Source: Salinisphaera sp. G21_0
GTDB taxonomy: Bacteria > Pseudomonadota > Gammaproteobacteria > Pseudomonadales > Endozoicomonadaceae
Length of the DNA stretch: 64,000 nt
Direction of reading: 5' to 3'
NCBI RefSeq assembly: GCF_017744115.1
Contig: NZ_JAGHQW010000004.1
Coordinates: 62,001-126,000, forward strand
Part shown: piece by piece, positions 18,226 to 26,794 of the stretch
How positions within the stretch are numbered: position 1 is the stretch's first letter
Layout: every line of letters starts with the position of its first letter
Notes under the pieces: generated by a model
What the model was told of the DNA's origin: nothing
Database searches by the model: none
Seen by the model: only the letters and a program-made list of their open reading frames with translations
Program-made: the position numbers and the translations under genes

Positions 18226-20259
18226 ATGACTAACCCGCTACTGGAATCCAGTGAACTTCCCCCATTTTCCAAAATTCTGCCTGAACATGTAAAACCCGCC
18301 ATTGAATCCATTATTGCTGATAATGAAAAGGCACTTGCCGCGCTACTGGCTTCCGGTGCCGGTACTGGATGGCACTCTTTGCAGGAGCCTCTGGATCAGT
18401 TAGATGACCGGTTGGGGCAGGCATGGTCACCGGTTGGCCATATGAACGCGGTGGTCAACAGTGAAGCACTGCGGGACGCTTACAATGACTGTTTGCCATT
18501 GCTATCTGAATACTCTACCCGTCTTGGCCAGAATCGTCAGTTGTTTGAGGCTTACCAGTCCCTGGCTGATTCTGAAGAATTTAACCAGCTGGACAGCGCA
18601 CAGCAGAAAGTGATTAACGATAACCTCAGGGATTTTCGTTTAGCCGGTGTTGCCCTGGAAGATGAGCAGAAAGCCCGTTACGGCGAGATCAAAAAGCAGC
18701 TGTCGGAACTGACCAGCAAATTCTCTGACAATGTTCTGGACGCCACCATGGCCTGGAGCAAGCTGATTACTGATGAATCAGAGCTGGCCGGATTACCCGA
18801 GTCTGCCTTGGCCGGGGCAAAGCAGCTGGCCGAGTCAAAAGAGAAAGCCGGCTGGTTGTTAAATCTGGATTTTCCAAGCTACTTTCCGGTGATGACCTAT
18901 TGCGATAACCGGGAACTCAGGAAAGAGGTTTACACCGCCTTCTCTACCCGCGCCTCTGACCAGGGGCCCAATGCCGGGGAGTTTGATAACACGGACAACA
19001 TCAGGCAGATCCTGAAACTACGCCATGAACTGGCCCTGTTACTGGGCTTTGAGAACTACGCTGAATACTCCCTGGCCACCAAGATGGCGGAGTCTCCGGA
19101 TAAAGTCATTGAGTTTCTGCAAGACCTGGCGGCAAAAAGCAAGCCTCAGGCGGAGCAGGAGCTGGCGGAACTGAAAGCGTTTGCCAAAGCAGAGTACGGC
19201 GTTGAAGACCTTGAAGCCTGGGATGTTGGCTATTATGGCGAGAAACTCCGGCAGCAGCGCTACGCCATTTCCCAGGAAGAACTGCGCCCATGGTTCCCGG
19301 CGGAAAAAGCCATTGCCGGAATGTTTGACGTGGTCAATCGACTCTATGGCGTTGAATTTGCCACTTTGGATAATGTGGATACCTGGCATAAAGATGTTCG
19401 CTTTTTCAACATCACCAGAAAAGGCGAGGTGATCGGTCGCTTTTACCTGGACCTTTATGCCAGGGAGCATAAGCGTGGCGGTGCCTGGATGGATGTCTGC
19501 CGTTCCCGCTGGAAACAGGATGGCAAGTTACAACTGCCGGTGGCCTACCTGACCTGTAACTTCACACCGCCGGTGGGCGATAAACCAGCACTGTTAACCC
19601 ACGACGAAGTGGTGACCCTGTTCCATGAGTTTGGTCATGGTTTGCACCACATGCTGACCAAAGTGGATTATGCGGCGATTTCCGGCATCAGTGGCGTTGC
19701 CTGGGATGCTGTCGAACTGCCCAGTCAGTTTATGGAGAACTGGTGCTGGGAGAAGGAAGGGCTGGCCATTATCTCCGGTCATTTTGAAACCGGCGAGTCG
19801 CTGCCGGAAGCGATGCTGAATAAATTGCTGGCGGCAAAAAACTTCCAGTCTGCCATGATGATGGTCAGACAGCTGGAGTTTTCACTCTTTGACTTCAAAC
19901 TGCACAAGGAATATCGGGATAACATCGATGTTCAGTCCGTGCTTGATCAGGTGCGCAAGCAGGTCGCAGTGGTGATGCCGCCATCTTTCAACCGTTTTCA
20001 GAACAGCTTCAGCCATATCTTTGCCGGTGGTTATGCTGCGGGCTATTACAGCTATAAATGGGCCGAGGTATTATCCGCTGACGCGTTTTCACGCTTTGAG
20101 GAAGAAGGAATTTTTAACCGGGAAACCGGTGAGTCCTTCCTCCATGAGGTGCTTGAAAAAGGCGGTTCTGCTGAACCTATGGAGCTGTTTGTCAACTTCC
20201 GCGGCCGAGCGCCAGAGATTGATGCGCTGCTGCGACACAGCGGTATTCAAACAGCTTAA
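18226..20259 (+). CDS. prlC: Oligopeptidase A (M3 family metallopeptidase)
   Basis: Cytoplasmic zinc oligopeptidase that degrades peptides, including cleaved signal peptides. The HEFGHGLHH motif (about residue 468) is the M3 active site, with the zinc-binding HExxH and the downstream glutamate region (WDAVELPSQFMENW). The 677 residues match E. coli PrlC (680). It starts with ATG 18226. A small zinc-ribbon gene (yheV) follows by about 140 bp. No anomalies. Confidence 0.95.
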   Translation: MTNPLLESSELPPFSKILPEHVKPAIESIIADNEKALAALLASGAGTGWHSLQEPLDQLDDRLGQAWSPVGHMNAVVNSEALRDAYNDCLPLLSEYSTRLGQNRQLFEAYQSLADSEEFNQLDSAQQKVINDNLRDFRLAGVALEDEQKARYGEIKKQLSELTSKFSDNVLDATMAWSKLITDESELAGLPESALAGAKQLAESKEKAGWLLNLDFPSYFPVMTYCDNRELRKEVYTAFSTRASDQGPNAGEFDNTDNIRQILKLRHELALLLGFENYAEYSLATKMAESPDKVIEFLQDLAAKSKPQAEQELAELKAFAKAEYGVEDLEAWDVGYYGEKLRQQRYAISQEELRPWFPAEKAIAGMFDVVNRLYGVEFATLDNVDTWHKDVRFFNITRKGEVIGRFYLDLYAREHKRGGAWMDVCRSRWKQDGKLQLPVAYLTCNFTPPVGDKPALLTHDEVVTLFHEFGHGLHHMLTKVDYAAISGISGVAWDAVELPSQFMENWCWEKEGLAIISGHFETGESLPEAMLNKLLAAKNFQSAMMMVRQLEFSLFDFKLHKEYRDNIDVQSVLDQVRKQVAVVMPPSFNRFQNSFSHIFAGGYAAGYYSYKWAEVLSADAFSRFEEEGIFNRETGESFLHEVLEKGGSAEPMELFVNFRGRAPEIDALLRHSGIQTA

Positions 20260-20304
20260 TGGCTTGGGCTTTGCAGTTATTTTGCCCCAACCATGATAAG
20301 TTTT

Positions 20305-20320
20305 GCCGTTAACTGACGGC
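20305..20320 (+). terminator. Short hairpin after prlC
   Basis: GCCGT and ACGGC pair around a 6-base loop, followed by TATTT. The stem is short, so this is a weak intrinsic terminator at best. Confidence 0.35.
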
Positions 20321-20401
20321 TATTTGAAATAAATACGCAGCAGAGAGCTTGAGGTGCTTTCTGTTGCGTATAACTGTCACATCAGTCAGGGATTAAGAGC
20401 C

Positions 20402-20656
20402 ATGAAAACCAAGCGCTTTATTGCAGGAGCGGTATGTCCTTCCTGCGGCACAATGGATTCAGTTCGAATGTTCCGCAGTGAGACTGAGCGGGATTACCGG
20501 GAATGCGTGGAATGCGGCTTCAGTGATGAGATGGAAGTGAACCCGAGGCTGGAGGGGAATTTGCCAGAGGCCCGTATTGCCCGGGAAGAGAGCATTCTGG
20601 AAGATCATACCGACATCATTCGATTTGTTGATGATCCACCTGTAAAAAAGCAGTGA
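20402..20656 (+). CDS. yheV: YheV-family zinc-ribbon protein
   Basis: 84 residues with two CxxC knuckles (CPSCG and CVECGF) about 20 residues apart, forming a rubredoxin/zinc-ribbon fold. The start MKTKRFIAGAVCPSCG is that of the YheV family (DUF2387). The ATG at 20402 is chosen over the upstream ATG at 20354 because the family begins there. Its role is unknown; conservation downstream of prlC in gammaproteobacteria is from memory. Confidence 0.85.
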   Translation: MKTKRFIAGAVCPSCGTMDSVRMFRSETERDYRECVECGFSDEMEVNPRLEGNLPEARIAREESILEDHTDIIRFVDDPPVKKQ

Positions 20657-20754
20657 GGGTACATTAATGATGGTCTACCTTACTGTGTGAAATAATCGGA
20701 TTTTGAAAACCAACCAGAGCTGCCCGGCAACAACCGGGGGAAAGTTCAGTTTAT

Positions 20755-21441
20755 ATGTTACCACCAGCACCGGTATCCGTGAGTCCTGAAGAAGCGCTGT
20801 GTTTACAGGCCTCCCGGCAGTGTTTCAATCTTGAGAAGAAATGCTGCACGTTTCGTGGGCTTCAGGTCACAAGGTTAGACGTTTTCAGAAGCCTGATGCT
20901 GGTAGTAGAACATACCTCAGTGGGTGCAGCTGTTGGGGCCATTGCAGGCTGTGTTTCTGGTGGTATTGCCGGGGCTATAGCTGGTGGTATGGCAGGAGCC
21001 GTAGTAGGCGGTATGGCTGGTGGTGCAACAAGTTCAGTGGTTGTTCATTCGGGTAATGGAAATACAGCATTAATGCGTGGCATTAACGGTGTTCTGGGAG
21101 GAGGCATTGGAGGTGGAGTGGGTTTTTTCCTGGAAGGTGACCTGGGAATAGAAGTAGCTGCAAAAGGTGCGATAGATGGTGCTATTTTTGGAGGCCTTGT
21201 TGGTTCAACCTTAGGCTTACTTACAGGCATCAAAATTGTAAAAAACAATTTCTTTATCAGGAACAGAGTTGTAGAGAGATCAGACCCCGTGGTTCGGCTA
21301 TCCGGTACTGACGAGCTTGATCAAATACAGGTACCTTCCGGAGTTACAACTCCCATTCCCAGTGAATCAGTCCGATCGACAATGATTGATATTGCAAACG
21401 AAGAACTCAGTTGTTGTCAGGATACCGGGACCGTAGAGTGA
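20755..21441 (+). CDS. Unrecognised protein with extended glycine-zipper membrane region
   Basis: 228 residues. Residues about 57-100 and 118-165 are runs of GxxxG/AxxxG (GAIAGGMAGAVVGGMAGG, GVLGGGIGGGVGFF), typical of glycine-zipper helices that pack in membranes and found in some pore-forming, lysis or surface proteins. The N-terminus has several cysteines (ALCLQASRQC, KKCCTF) and no signal peptide. The C-terminal 60 residues are polar. GGGGAAA lies about 12 bp before the ATG. The family is not recognised; it begins an accessory stretch of unknown genes. Confidence 0.6.
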   Translation: MLPPAPVSVSPEEALCLQASRQCFNLEKKCCTFRGLQVTRLDVFRSLMLVVEHTSVGAAVGAIAGCVSGGIAGAIAGGMAGAVVGGMAGGATSSVVVHSGNGNTALMRGINGVLGGGIGGGVGFFLEGDLGIEVAAKGAIDGAIFGGLVGSTLGLLTGIKIVKNNFFIRNRVVERSDPVVRLSGTDELDQIQVPSGVTTPIPSESVRSTMIDIANEELSCCQDTGTVE

Positions 21442-21767
21442 TTATCAGTATTGAAGAAACAGATCTTACTGTTTTTGCCTTCAATTTCCATGTGGTTATA
21501 AATCTGATTGTCGCTACCACACTGCCCACTGGTCAGATGGCAGGTAAAATTGCCAAGCAATGGGGTAACTGTATAAGCAAAGGCAAAAACAGAAGCATTA
21601 AAGATTGTACTGGCCGCGAGGTTCACACAATCACTGGCAGTCAATTGATTTTGCTGGAATTTCCGATAGCTGCTGCACACATCAAAAAGAGCTTTACCAA
21701 CTGATAACGCCATCAGGGTATGTCCGGCAAAAGAGGCAGTGTTTGCGCTGCGTTGACACATGAGCAT
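21417..21767 (-). CDS. Doubtful small membrane-type protein
   Basis: A 116-residue frame with an alanine-rich, partly hydrophobic centre (VNLAASTIFNASVFAFAYTVTPLL) that overlaps the end of the previous gene by 25 bp on the opposite strand. It has no good Shine-Dalgarno and no recognised domain. The opposite strand also has a 97-codon frame here, so neither is well supported. Kept as a low-confidence candidate because it fills an otherwise empty 440 bp and has plausible amino-acid composition. Confidence 0.3.
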   Translation of the reverse strand: MLMCQRSANTASFAGHTLMALSVGKALFDVCSSYRKFQQNQLTASDCVNLAASTIFNASVFAFAYTVTPLLGNFTCHLTSGQCGSDNQIYNHMEIEGKNSKICFFNTDNHSTVPVS

Positions 21768-21887
21768 TCAGGGATAATGACAAACCGGAGAGACTGTATT
21801 CACTGTTTAAAACTCCTGCCTATAAATTTTCTGATTAATACTCCTTTTGACAGTGAAATAAAATTAAAGTTCATCAGGCTGACGGAT

Positions 21888-22538
21888 TCAGGCCGAAGCA
21901 GTAAATTTAAGCTCAATACCCAGGTTATTGGAAAGGCAGTTCCAGCGTGACCAGATCCTGATCCACTCCTCAGCACTGCGATCATGGATAAACTCCCTGA
22001 ATTTCTCTTCATGATAAATGGCTTGCGAGCGCATCATCTGATCCACCGTTTTATCCACAATCACATCCAGCGCATTGGCAAACTTTTCCCCCAATATTGA
22101 ATGAACAATCAGGTTCGCCCAGGTCATATTCATGGGGATGAGCGTTGATCCGGTTTTTACAAGATATTGGTCGTTTACTTCTTCAATAAGCCGATGGGCA
22201 AAATAGGCTTTATCAAGCAATAAATCGAGCCCGGAGACGGGTTGGTCCCGGGTCTTGGCCGCCATAAAGTTTTCTTCAGCAATATCCAGAAATGGTGAGA
22301 TAAACCGGTGAATACCCACTTGCCGTGAGGCTTCATTAAGCGCTTCCAGAAAGTCCGGCACATGGTCAATATAATCCATCGTAAAGATCAGCAATGTCTC
22401 ACAGGCATTGTCATCAGGCAGCTCAATCGTACGATGTAATTGTTCAATCCGATCACTGATAAGCTTTTGCAGATATCTGCTTTGCGCTTCCAGCTCTTTG
22501 ACCTGAATGATTAACTGTCGGATTGCCTGTACATCCAT
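21888..22538 (-). CDS. Uncharacterised helical protein
   Basis: 216 residues, not recognised. A heptad-like N-terminal helix (about residues 1-37, IRQLIIQVKELEAQSRYLQKL region) suggests a coiled coil. The rest is acidic and helical, with no signal peptide, membrane segment or catalytic motif. AGGGGGT lies 4-5 bp before the ATG, so the start is well supported. It stands alone, divergent from the triplicated gene cluster across a 570-bp AT-rich gap. Confidence 0.7.
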   Translation of the reverse strand: MDVQAIRQLIIQVKELEAQSRYLQKLISDRIEQLHRTIELPDDNACETLLIFTMDYIDHVPDFLEALNEASRQVGIHRFISPFLDIAEENFMAAKTRDQPVSGLDLLLDKAYFAHRLIEEVNDQYLVKTGSTLIPMNMTWANLIVHSILGEKFANALDVIVDKTVDQMMRSQAIYHEEKFREFIHDRSAEEWIRIWSRWNCLSNNLGIELKFTASA

Positions 22539-23110
22539 ATTGACCCCCTGTGTTCATCCATTCGTGCCAGCAGGAATGACTGGCAATGGCTGTCTGGTAG
22601 ATGTTTAAAAAACCATAGTACCAACCATAAAACAAGAGATGTTAAATATTCCTTTTTCATATATTTCAATATTTTTATAAATAAAAAATTACATAAAAAA
22701 CACTGCAAAATAAGGGTTTTTCTAAATTTTGGAATCTGTTGTGCAGTCAAAAAAATGGCACACAATATATGCCATGCCAGCTTTTCCCAGAGGCATCTCA
22801 GGGGTGTCTGGAATCTAATAATTGGGTGCTTTACTACGGAAATTCTCAAAAGATCGGCTGGGTGTAAAAGCTTCACACCAGCCTCGCAGATAAGCGGGGC
22901 TGCGCAGTTGCTTTTGTGGTAAGGAGTGTTAGTGCAGAGCTTGCAGTATTTCCTGAAGGCTCAGGATGATCAATAGAAAAATGCTTCAACAAGCGGGAAC
23001 TATCTGTTGTTAAATTAATCCAATGATCGCGAAACGATAAGCGAGGGAGTTCGTCAATTTTGTCTGACTGTAATCTATGGCCTCAAATTAACTAAAGGGT
23101 CTGTAGAGCT
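22539..23110. other. 572-bp AT-rich intergenic region
   Basis: No supported gene. It holds AT-rich runs around 22640-22740 and a small hairpin near 22881-22903 (arms AGCCTCGC and GCGGGGCT). It must contain the promoters for the helical-protein gene (leftward) and the first paralogue (rightward), but no strong consensus stood out. Confidence 0.6.
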
Positions 23111-24016
23111 ATGCCTCCGTTAGCAAATTCCAATGCTCAGCCAATACCTTTACCACCGTCTGAACCAGAGGTCAGTGAAGTTGCTATGGCAACTGCATTC
23201 AATAGCAACGTTCAGATAACAGCCTCCTGTTCACGGCAACTGCCTGATTCCGGGGAGCGTCCAGAGCACTCGCTGGATGAACAACAAATTACTGCTGTTA
23301 AGCCTGGTGGCGTAAAAACAGAGCTTGGCATATCACCGACGAAGTTTCAGGAAAATGATATATTGCTGGTTTACCCGAAAGGTTTTTCTAACTACCCAAG
23401 CTTGGATTTTCACGTAAATCCCGGAAAACTGAAAGATGCTCTTAGACGGCATATCCATGACATATTGGATTATCGTTGGGTATGTGATCAGATCGAAGAT
23501 GAACCCACCCGGGAAGAAGAACAGTCATTAGCGGATTCAATATTAACAAGGTTGCCTGCAGCGTTATATGAGTTCCTGAACAAAGACTGGTCTGGTAGAG
23601 ACTGGTTTGTCCCCGAGGAGTTTCAAGCTCTGGCGAAGTTCCACTTTGCATTCATTTTTTTCAATGAAGACGATCTTATGGATTACGAGGTATGTGAAGA
23701 ACAAGGTTGGGAATACCCAAGTTACGGGTACGAAAAGTGCAGTGAATTTAAAAAATTTTTGATAAAGGAGTGCTTGCCTCTGCGCAAAGGCTGGAGCGAA
23801 GACGAAGTGCAGTATATTGAGGAGTGGCTGAAACGCGAATTGGGAAGTTTTCAGAAGTATCCTGACCGAGATCGCGAGAAGCGCTACTATTGTCATTATG
23901 GCCAATTAAAAGCTGGTTGTGTGCCAATCTGCGACAATAGTTACTGCATGCATGAAAAACAGGCTGCATATAATCGCATTAAAAACCTTGAGAGCCAGTT
24001 GGAAAAATTGTCATAG
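23111..24016 (+). CDS. Unknown-family protein, tandem paralogue 1 of 3
   Basis: 301 residues, not recognised. It shares three blocks with the next two genes: KFQENDILLVYP (about 76-90), SLADSILTRLPAALYEFLNK (about 140-160), and a C-terminal cysteine cluster, CHYGQLKAGCVPICDN plus a later CMH. In this copy the spacing is C-x8-C-x3-C-x4-C. The N-terminal 70 residues are proline/serine-rich and variable, with no signal peptide. The C-terminal pattern suggests a small metal-binding knuckle; the middle is helical and acidic. Composition is AT-rich compared with the cox and mnmG blocks. Function is unknown; a secreted host-directed protein is a guess from the variable, low-complexity N-terminus. 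Confidence 0.75.
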   Translation: MPPLANSNAQPIPLPPSEPEVSEVAMATAFNSNVQITASCSRQLPDSGERPEHSLDEQQITAVKPGGVKTELGISPTKFQENDILLVYPKGFSNYPSLDFHVNPGKLKDALRRHIHDILDYRWVCDQIEDEPTREEEQSLADSILTRLPAALYEFLNKDWSGRDWFVPEEFQALAKFHFAFIFFNEDDLMDYEVCEEQGWEYPSYGYEKCSEFKKFLIKECLPLRKGWSEDEVQYIEEWLKRELGSFQKYPDRDREKRYYCHYGQLKAGCVPICDNSYCMHEKQAAYNRIKNLESQLEKLS

Positions 24017-24077
24017 ACTGCCACTGGTTTGCCGAAAAAGTGGTGTCTTTGAGCCAAACTAGAGGAAATAAGTACTT

Positions 24078-24965
24078 ATGTATTCATCAGTAAATTTTCC
24101 TGTTCGGCCACATTTACCTCTGGTCAAATCAGACAGCCCTCAAGCTATTGCATCTGCTGAGTCGAATGGTAAAGTTCAGGAGATTCCTGCCTCTTTACAC
24201 CATCTTCCTGATTCCACAGAGTGCCCAGAGCGCCCACTGGATAAACGTCAAATAACTACTCAAACGTCTTGTGTCGTGAAAGCAGGGCCTGAACAACCAC
24301 CGACAAAGTTTCAGGAAAATGATTTATTACTCGTTTATCCTTGTAATTCTGTGAGGAGAGTCACAACACCCACTCTTGATTTGAAGATCAATCCAGAAGA
24401 ACTTAAAAACAGGCTTGATTATCACATAACTGGATTTTTGAGAGAACGTTGGATAAGTGGAAAGAGAAAAGGTCTTGCTACTCAGGAGGAAAAAAAATCA
24501 CTGGCTGATTCAATATTAGCAAGGTTGCCTGCAGAACTAACTGAGTTCCTGAACAAAGACTGGTCCGATAAAGAGTGGTTTGCTCCCGATGAGTATCAAG
24601 CCTTGGCGAGGTTCCACAGCGCAATTATTTTGCTTGAAGATGAAGATTTGGAATACCGGAGTGAAAAAGAGGAAGATGAATTTAACGAATTTTTTAGAAA
24701 GGAGTGCTTACCCTTGCGTACTGGCTGGAGCGAGGACGAAGAAGACGAAATAGAACTAGAACTCACTCAGCATTGGTTGAATGAGGAACTGAAGCGGTGT
24801 CAGGATTATCCTGAAGCTGAACGGATGAACGAATACATTAAAACGTGCCATTATGGTATATTCAAAGCCGACTGTGTGACGGTTTGTGATGAATGCATTT
24901 ACCGTATTACTGAAAACTGGAAATCATACGGACGCATTAAAATGCTGATGAGTCAGGGTGAATGA
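24078..24965 (+). CDS. Unknown-family protein, tandem paralogue 2 of 3
   Basis: 295 residues. The same blocks occur: KFQENDLLLVYPCNS, SLADSILARLPAELTEFLNK and CHYGIFKADCVTVCDEC, here with C-x8-C-x3-C-x2-C spacing. The N-terminus (MYSSVNFPVRPHLPLVKSD) differs from copies 1 and 3, although a recognisable PDST...RPLDKRQIT segment aligns. The region between the second block and the cysteine cluster is shorter and very acidic (EDEDLEYRSEKEEDE). It starts 61 bp after copy 1 with GAGGAAATAAG upstream of the ATG, and runs in the same direction, so co-transcription is plausible. Confidence 0.75.
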   Translation: MYSSVNFPVRPHLPLVKSDSPQAIASAESNGKVQEIPASLHHLPDSTECPERPLDKRQITTQTSCVVKAGPEQPPTKFQENDLLLVYPCNSVRRVTTPTLDLKINPEELKNRLDYHITGFLRERWISGKRKGLATQEEKKSLADSILARLPAELTEFLNKDWSDKEWFAPDEYQALARFHSAIILLEDEDLEYRSEKEEDEFNEFFRKECLPLRTGWSEDEEDEIELELTQHWLNEELKRCQDYPEAERMNEYIKTCHYGIFKADCVTVCDECIYRITENWKSYGRIKMLMSQGE

Positions 24966-25090
24966 TTGCTGTAACTGATGATTAAAGATGGCAAGTCTCT
25001 GGTCACTGCCGGATCGACAGAAATAAATTAATCCACCCGTTCGGATAAATCGATAGAATCCGATTATCAAATTAAAGGATATGAATTGCT

Positions 25091-26020
25091 ATGCCTCCGT
25101 TAGCAAGTTCCACTGTTCCGCCCCCTGTACTTATGCCCGAATCAGACAATTGTCCAATTATTGCCACTGGTGGATCCAATGGGTCAGTTTATGAGGCTCC
25201 TGCCTGTGCACGCTATATTCCCAATCAACAGGTCTGCGCAGGAAGTCCAGAGCAGTCGGTGGATGAACATCTGATCACTGCTCTAACGTCTTGTGCCGTA
25301 AAAATAAAGCCAGAACAACCTAAGGTAAAGTTTCAGGAAAATGATTTATTACTTGTTTATCCCTGTAATTCTCACCTCGGACGCGCTCCCGGTCTCGATT
25401 TGGAGATCAACCCGGAAAAACTTAAAAACAGGCTTGAATTTAACATAACTGAATTTTTGAGAAAACGATGGATAGACGGAAAGAGAGAAGATGGCCCTAC
25501 TGAGGATGAAACAAAGTCACTGGCTGATTCAATATTAGCAAAGTTGCCTGCAGAACTGACTGAGTTCCTGAACAAAGACTGGTCTGGTAAAGAGTTGTTC
25601 GCTCCCGAAGAGTATCAGGCACTGGCCCGGTTCCACAGTGCAATGATCCTGGCTAAACATGAGCGTATTAATTATTTGTGGGCATTCGTGAATGACGAAG
25701 AGTGTGAAGACGTTAACGACTTTATTGTTAAAAATAATATTCCCCTGAGCATTCTCTGGAGCAAAGACGACGAAGAATTTCACGAATTTTTTAACAAGGA
25801 GTGCATGCCCCTGCGTGATGGCTGGAGCCTGGATGAAATAAAGATTATAAGGTATTGGCTGAAAAGGGAGCTGAGTAAACCCATTAAAACGTGCCACTAT
25901 GGCATATTAAAAGCCGGTTGTGTAACGGTCTGCGACAACTGTCAATACAGTGTTATTGAAAACTGGGAAATGTATGAGCGCTTCAAAATGTTTATGAGAC
26001 AGAAGGAGAAAATGTCGTAA
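25091..26020 (+). CDS. Unknown-family protein, tandem paralogue 3 of 3
   Basis: 309 residues, closest to copy 2 in the body (KFQENDLLLVYPCNS, KNRLEFNITEFLRKRWIDGK, CHYGILKAGCVTVCDNC) but starting like copy 1 (MPPLAS, with near-identical DNA over the first codons). That mosaic suggests duplication followed by exchange between copies. An insertion of about 25 residues (WAFVNDEECEDVNDFIVKNN region) precedes the DEEFHEFFNKECMPLR block. The cysteine cluster is C-x8-C-x3-C-x2-C. Function is unknown. Confidence 0.75.
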   Translation: MPPLASSTVPPPVLMPESDNCPIIATGGSNGSVYEAPACARYIPNQQVCAGSPEQSVDEHLITALTSCAVKIKPEQPKVKFQENDLLLVYPCNSHLGRAPGLDLEINPEKLKNRLEFNITEFLRKRWIDGKREDGPTEDETKSLADSILAKLPAELTEFLNKDWSGKELFAPEEYQALARFHSAMILAKHERINYLWAFVNDEECEDVNDFIVKNNIPLSILWSKDDEEFHEFFNKECMPLRDGWSLDEIKIIRYWLKRELSKPIKTCHYGILKAGCVTVCDNCQYSVIENWEMYERFKMFMRQKEKMS

Positions 26021-26794
26021 CACAGTCATTTTTGCAGGTGGCTTAACGTTTGATTCCATAAGATCCCAAAGAGGCAACGTCGAACCCTGTTTATAAAGGG
26101 TGATAGAGCCTGGTTAGACTTACTGCTTCTCTGATTTTTGCAGAGGGGATTGCCTTTAGTTACAACAGAATGTCTTGGTCATAATTTTTTGCACCATAGA
26201 ACCTGAATAAAATATTGTTTAATTACAGCCCTTTACAGGCGTGATATAGGAAATGTCAGAAATCTATTAAACGACATTTATAGTATTTTAAAATTGGCGA
26301 TTTCATTTTCTTTCAGCATGTTGTTTAATGGTTTTTTAGAACTATACTCTATAACGATTATTGTCAGACCTAGAGTGTTCTGCTTTGAATGATTTGCTAT
26401 AGCATTTTATGGCGTGAGGTGTTGGATTTGCAGTTATGTGTTTGTTAAGCAGTTTGTTTTGGTCTCAATACTGATTGCATATCTGCTCTTGAATAGATGT
26501 AGTGGGGTTTTTCAGATCAGATAATTATAAGTAATCTCGCTTCCTCTCAATAAACCATCTGTGGTTTACCTGCGTAAATGACACAAACGGGCTTTATCAT
26601 GGGGTGGAGACGATGAACGTTGGTAACAACACAAGACCATTGGAAAGGTCAGTATCGTGACACAGGCAACCGGACGAAAAACTGCTCCGTTGGCAGTCGC
26701 ACCTCTGAGAAGTAAAGCAGCACAACAAATCTGCACAATAATAATAAGAAGTTTCCGCTGCGATCAGCGGATAGTCAGGGGATGTAAGGGAATA
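26021..26794. other. Long leader region upstream of the cox operon
   Basis: AT-rich to about 26540. A small hairpin (arms CTCTG/CAGAG, near 26132-26149) may end the paralogue cluster. A 7-bp inverted repeat, TAAACCA-tctg-TGGTTTA (26551-26568), could be an operator. A 15-codon frame, ATG 26613 to TGA 26660, has GGTGGAG just upstream, and a GTG at 26657 with AAAGG before it opens the coxB frame. No firm gene. Confidence 0.5.
26551..26568. promoter_or_regulatory. Inverted repeat, possible operator of the cox operon
   Basis: TAAACCA and TGGTTTA around a 4-base centre, about 230 bp upstream of the chosen coxB start. No regulator is assigned; it could also be a chance hairpin. Confidence 0.3.

Larger units (their letters stand above)
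23111..26020 (+). repeat. Tandem triplication of a roughly 0.9-kb gene
   Basis: Three same-strand paralogues of 295-309 codons, with gaps of 61 and 125 bp. Long shared blocks are separated by regions differing in length. Start-codon contexts of copies 1 and 3 are nearly the same (CTATGCCTCCGTTAGCAA). Confidence 0.85.

Noticed and set aside
21411-21704. 97-codon plus-strand frame after the glycine-zipper gene
   Set aside because: Overlaps that gene out of frame and has no start signal; the opposite frame is only slightly better.
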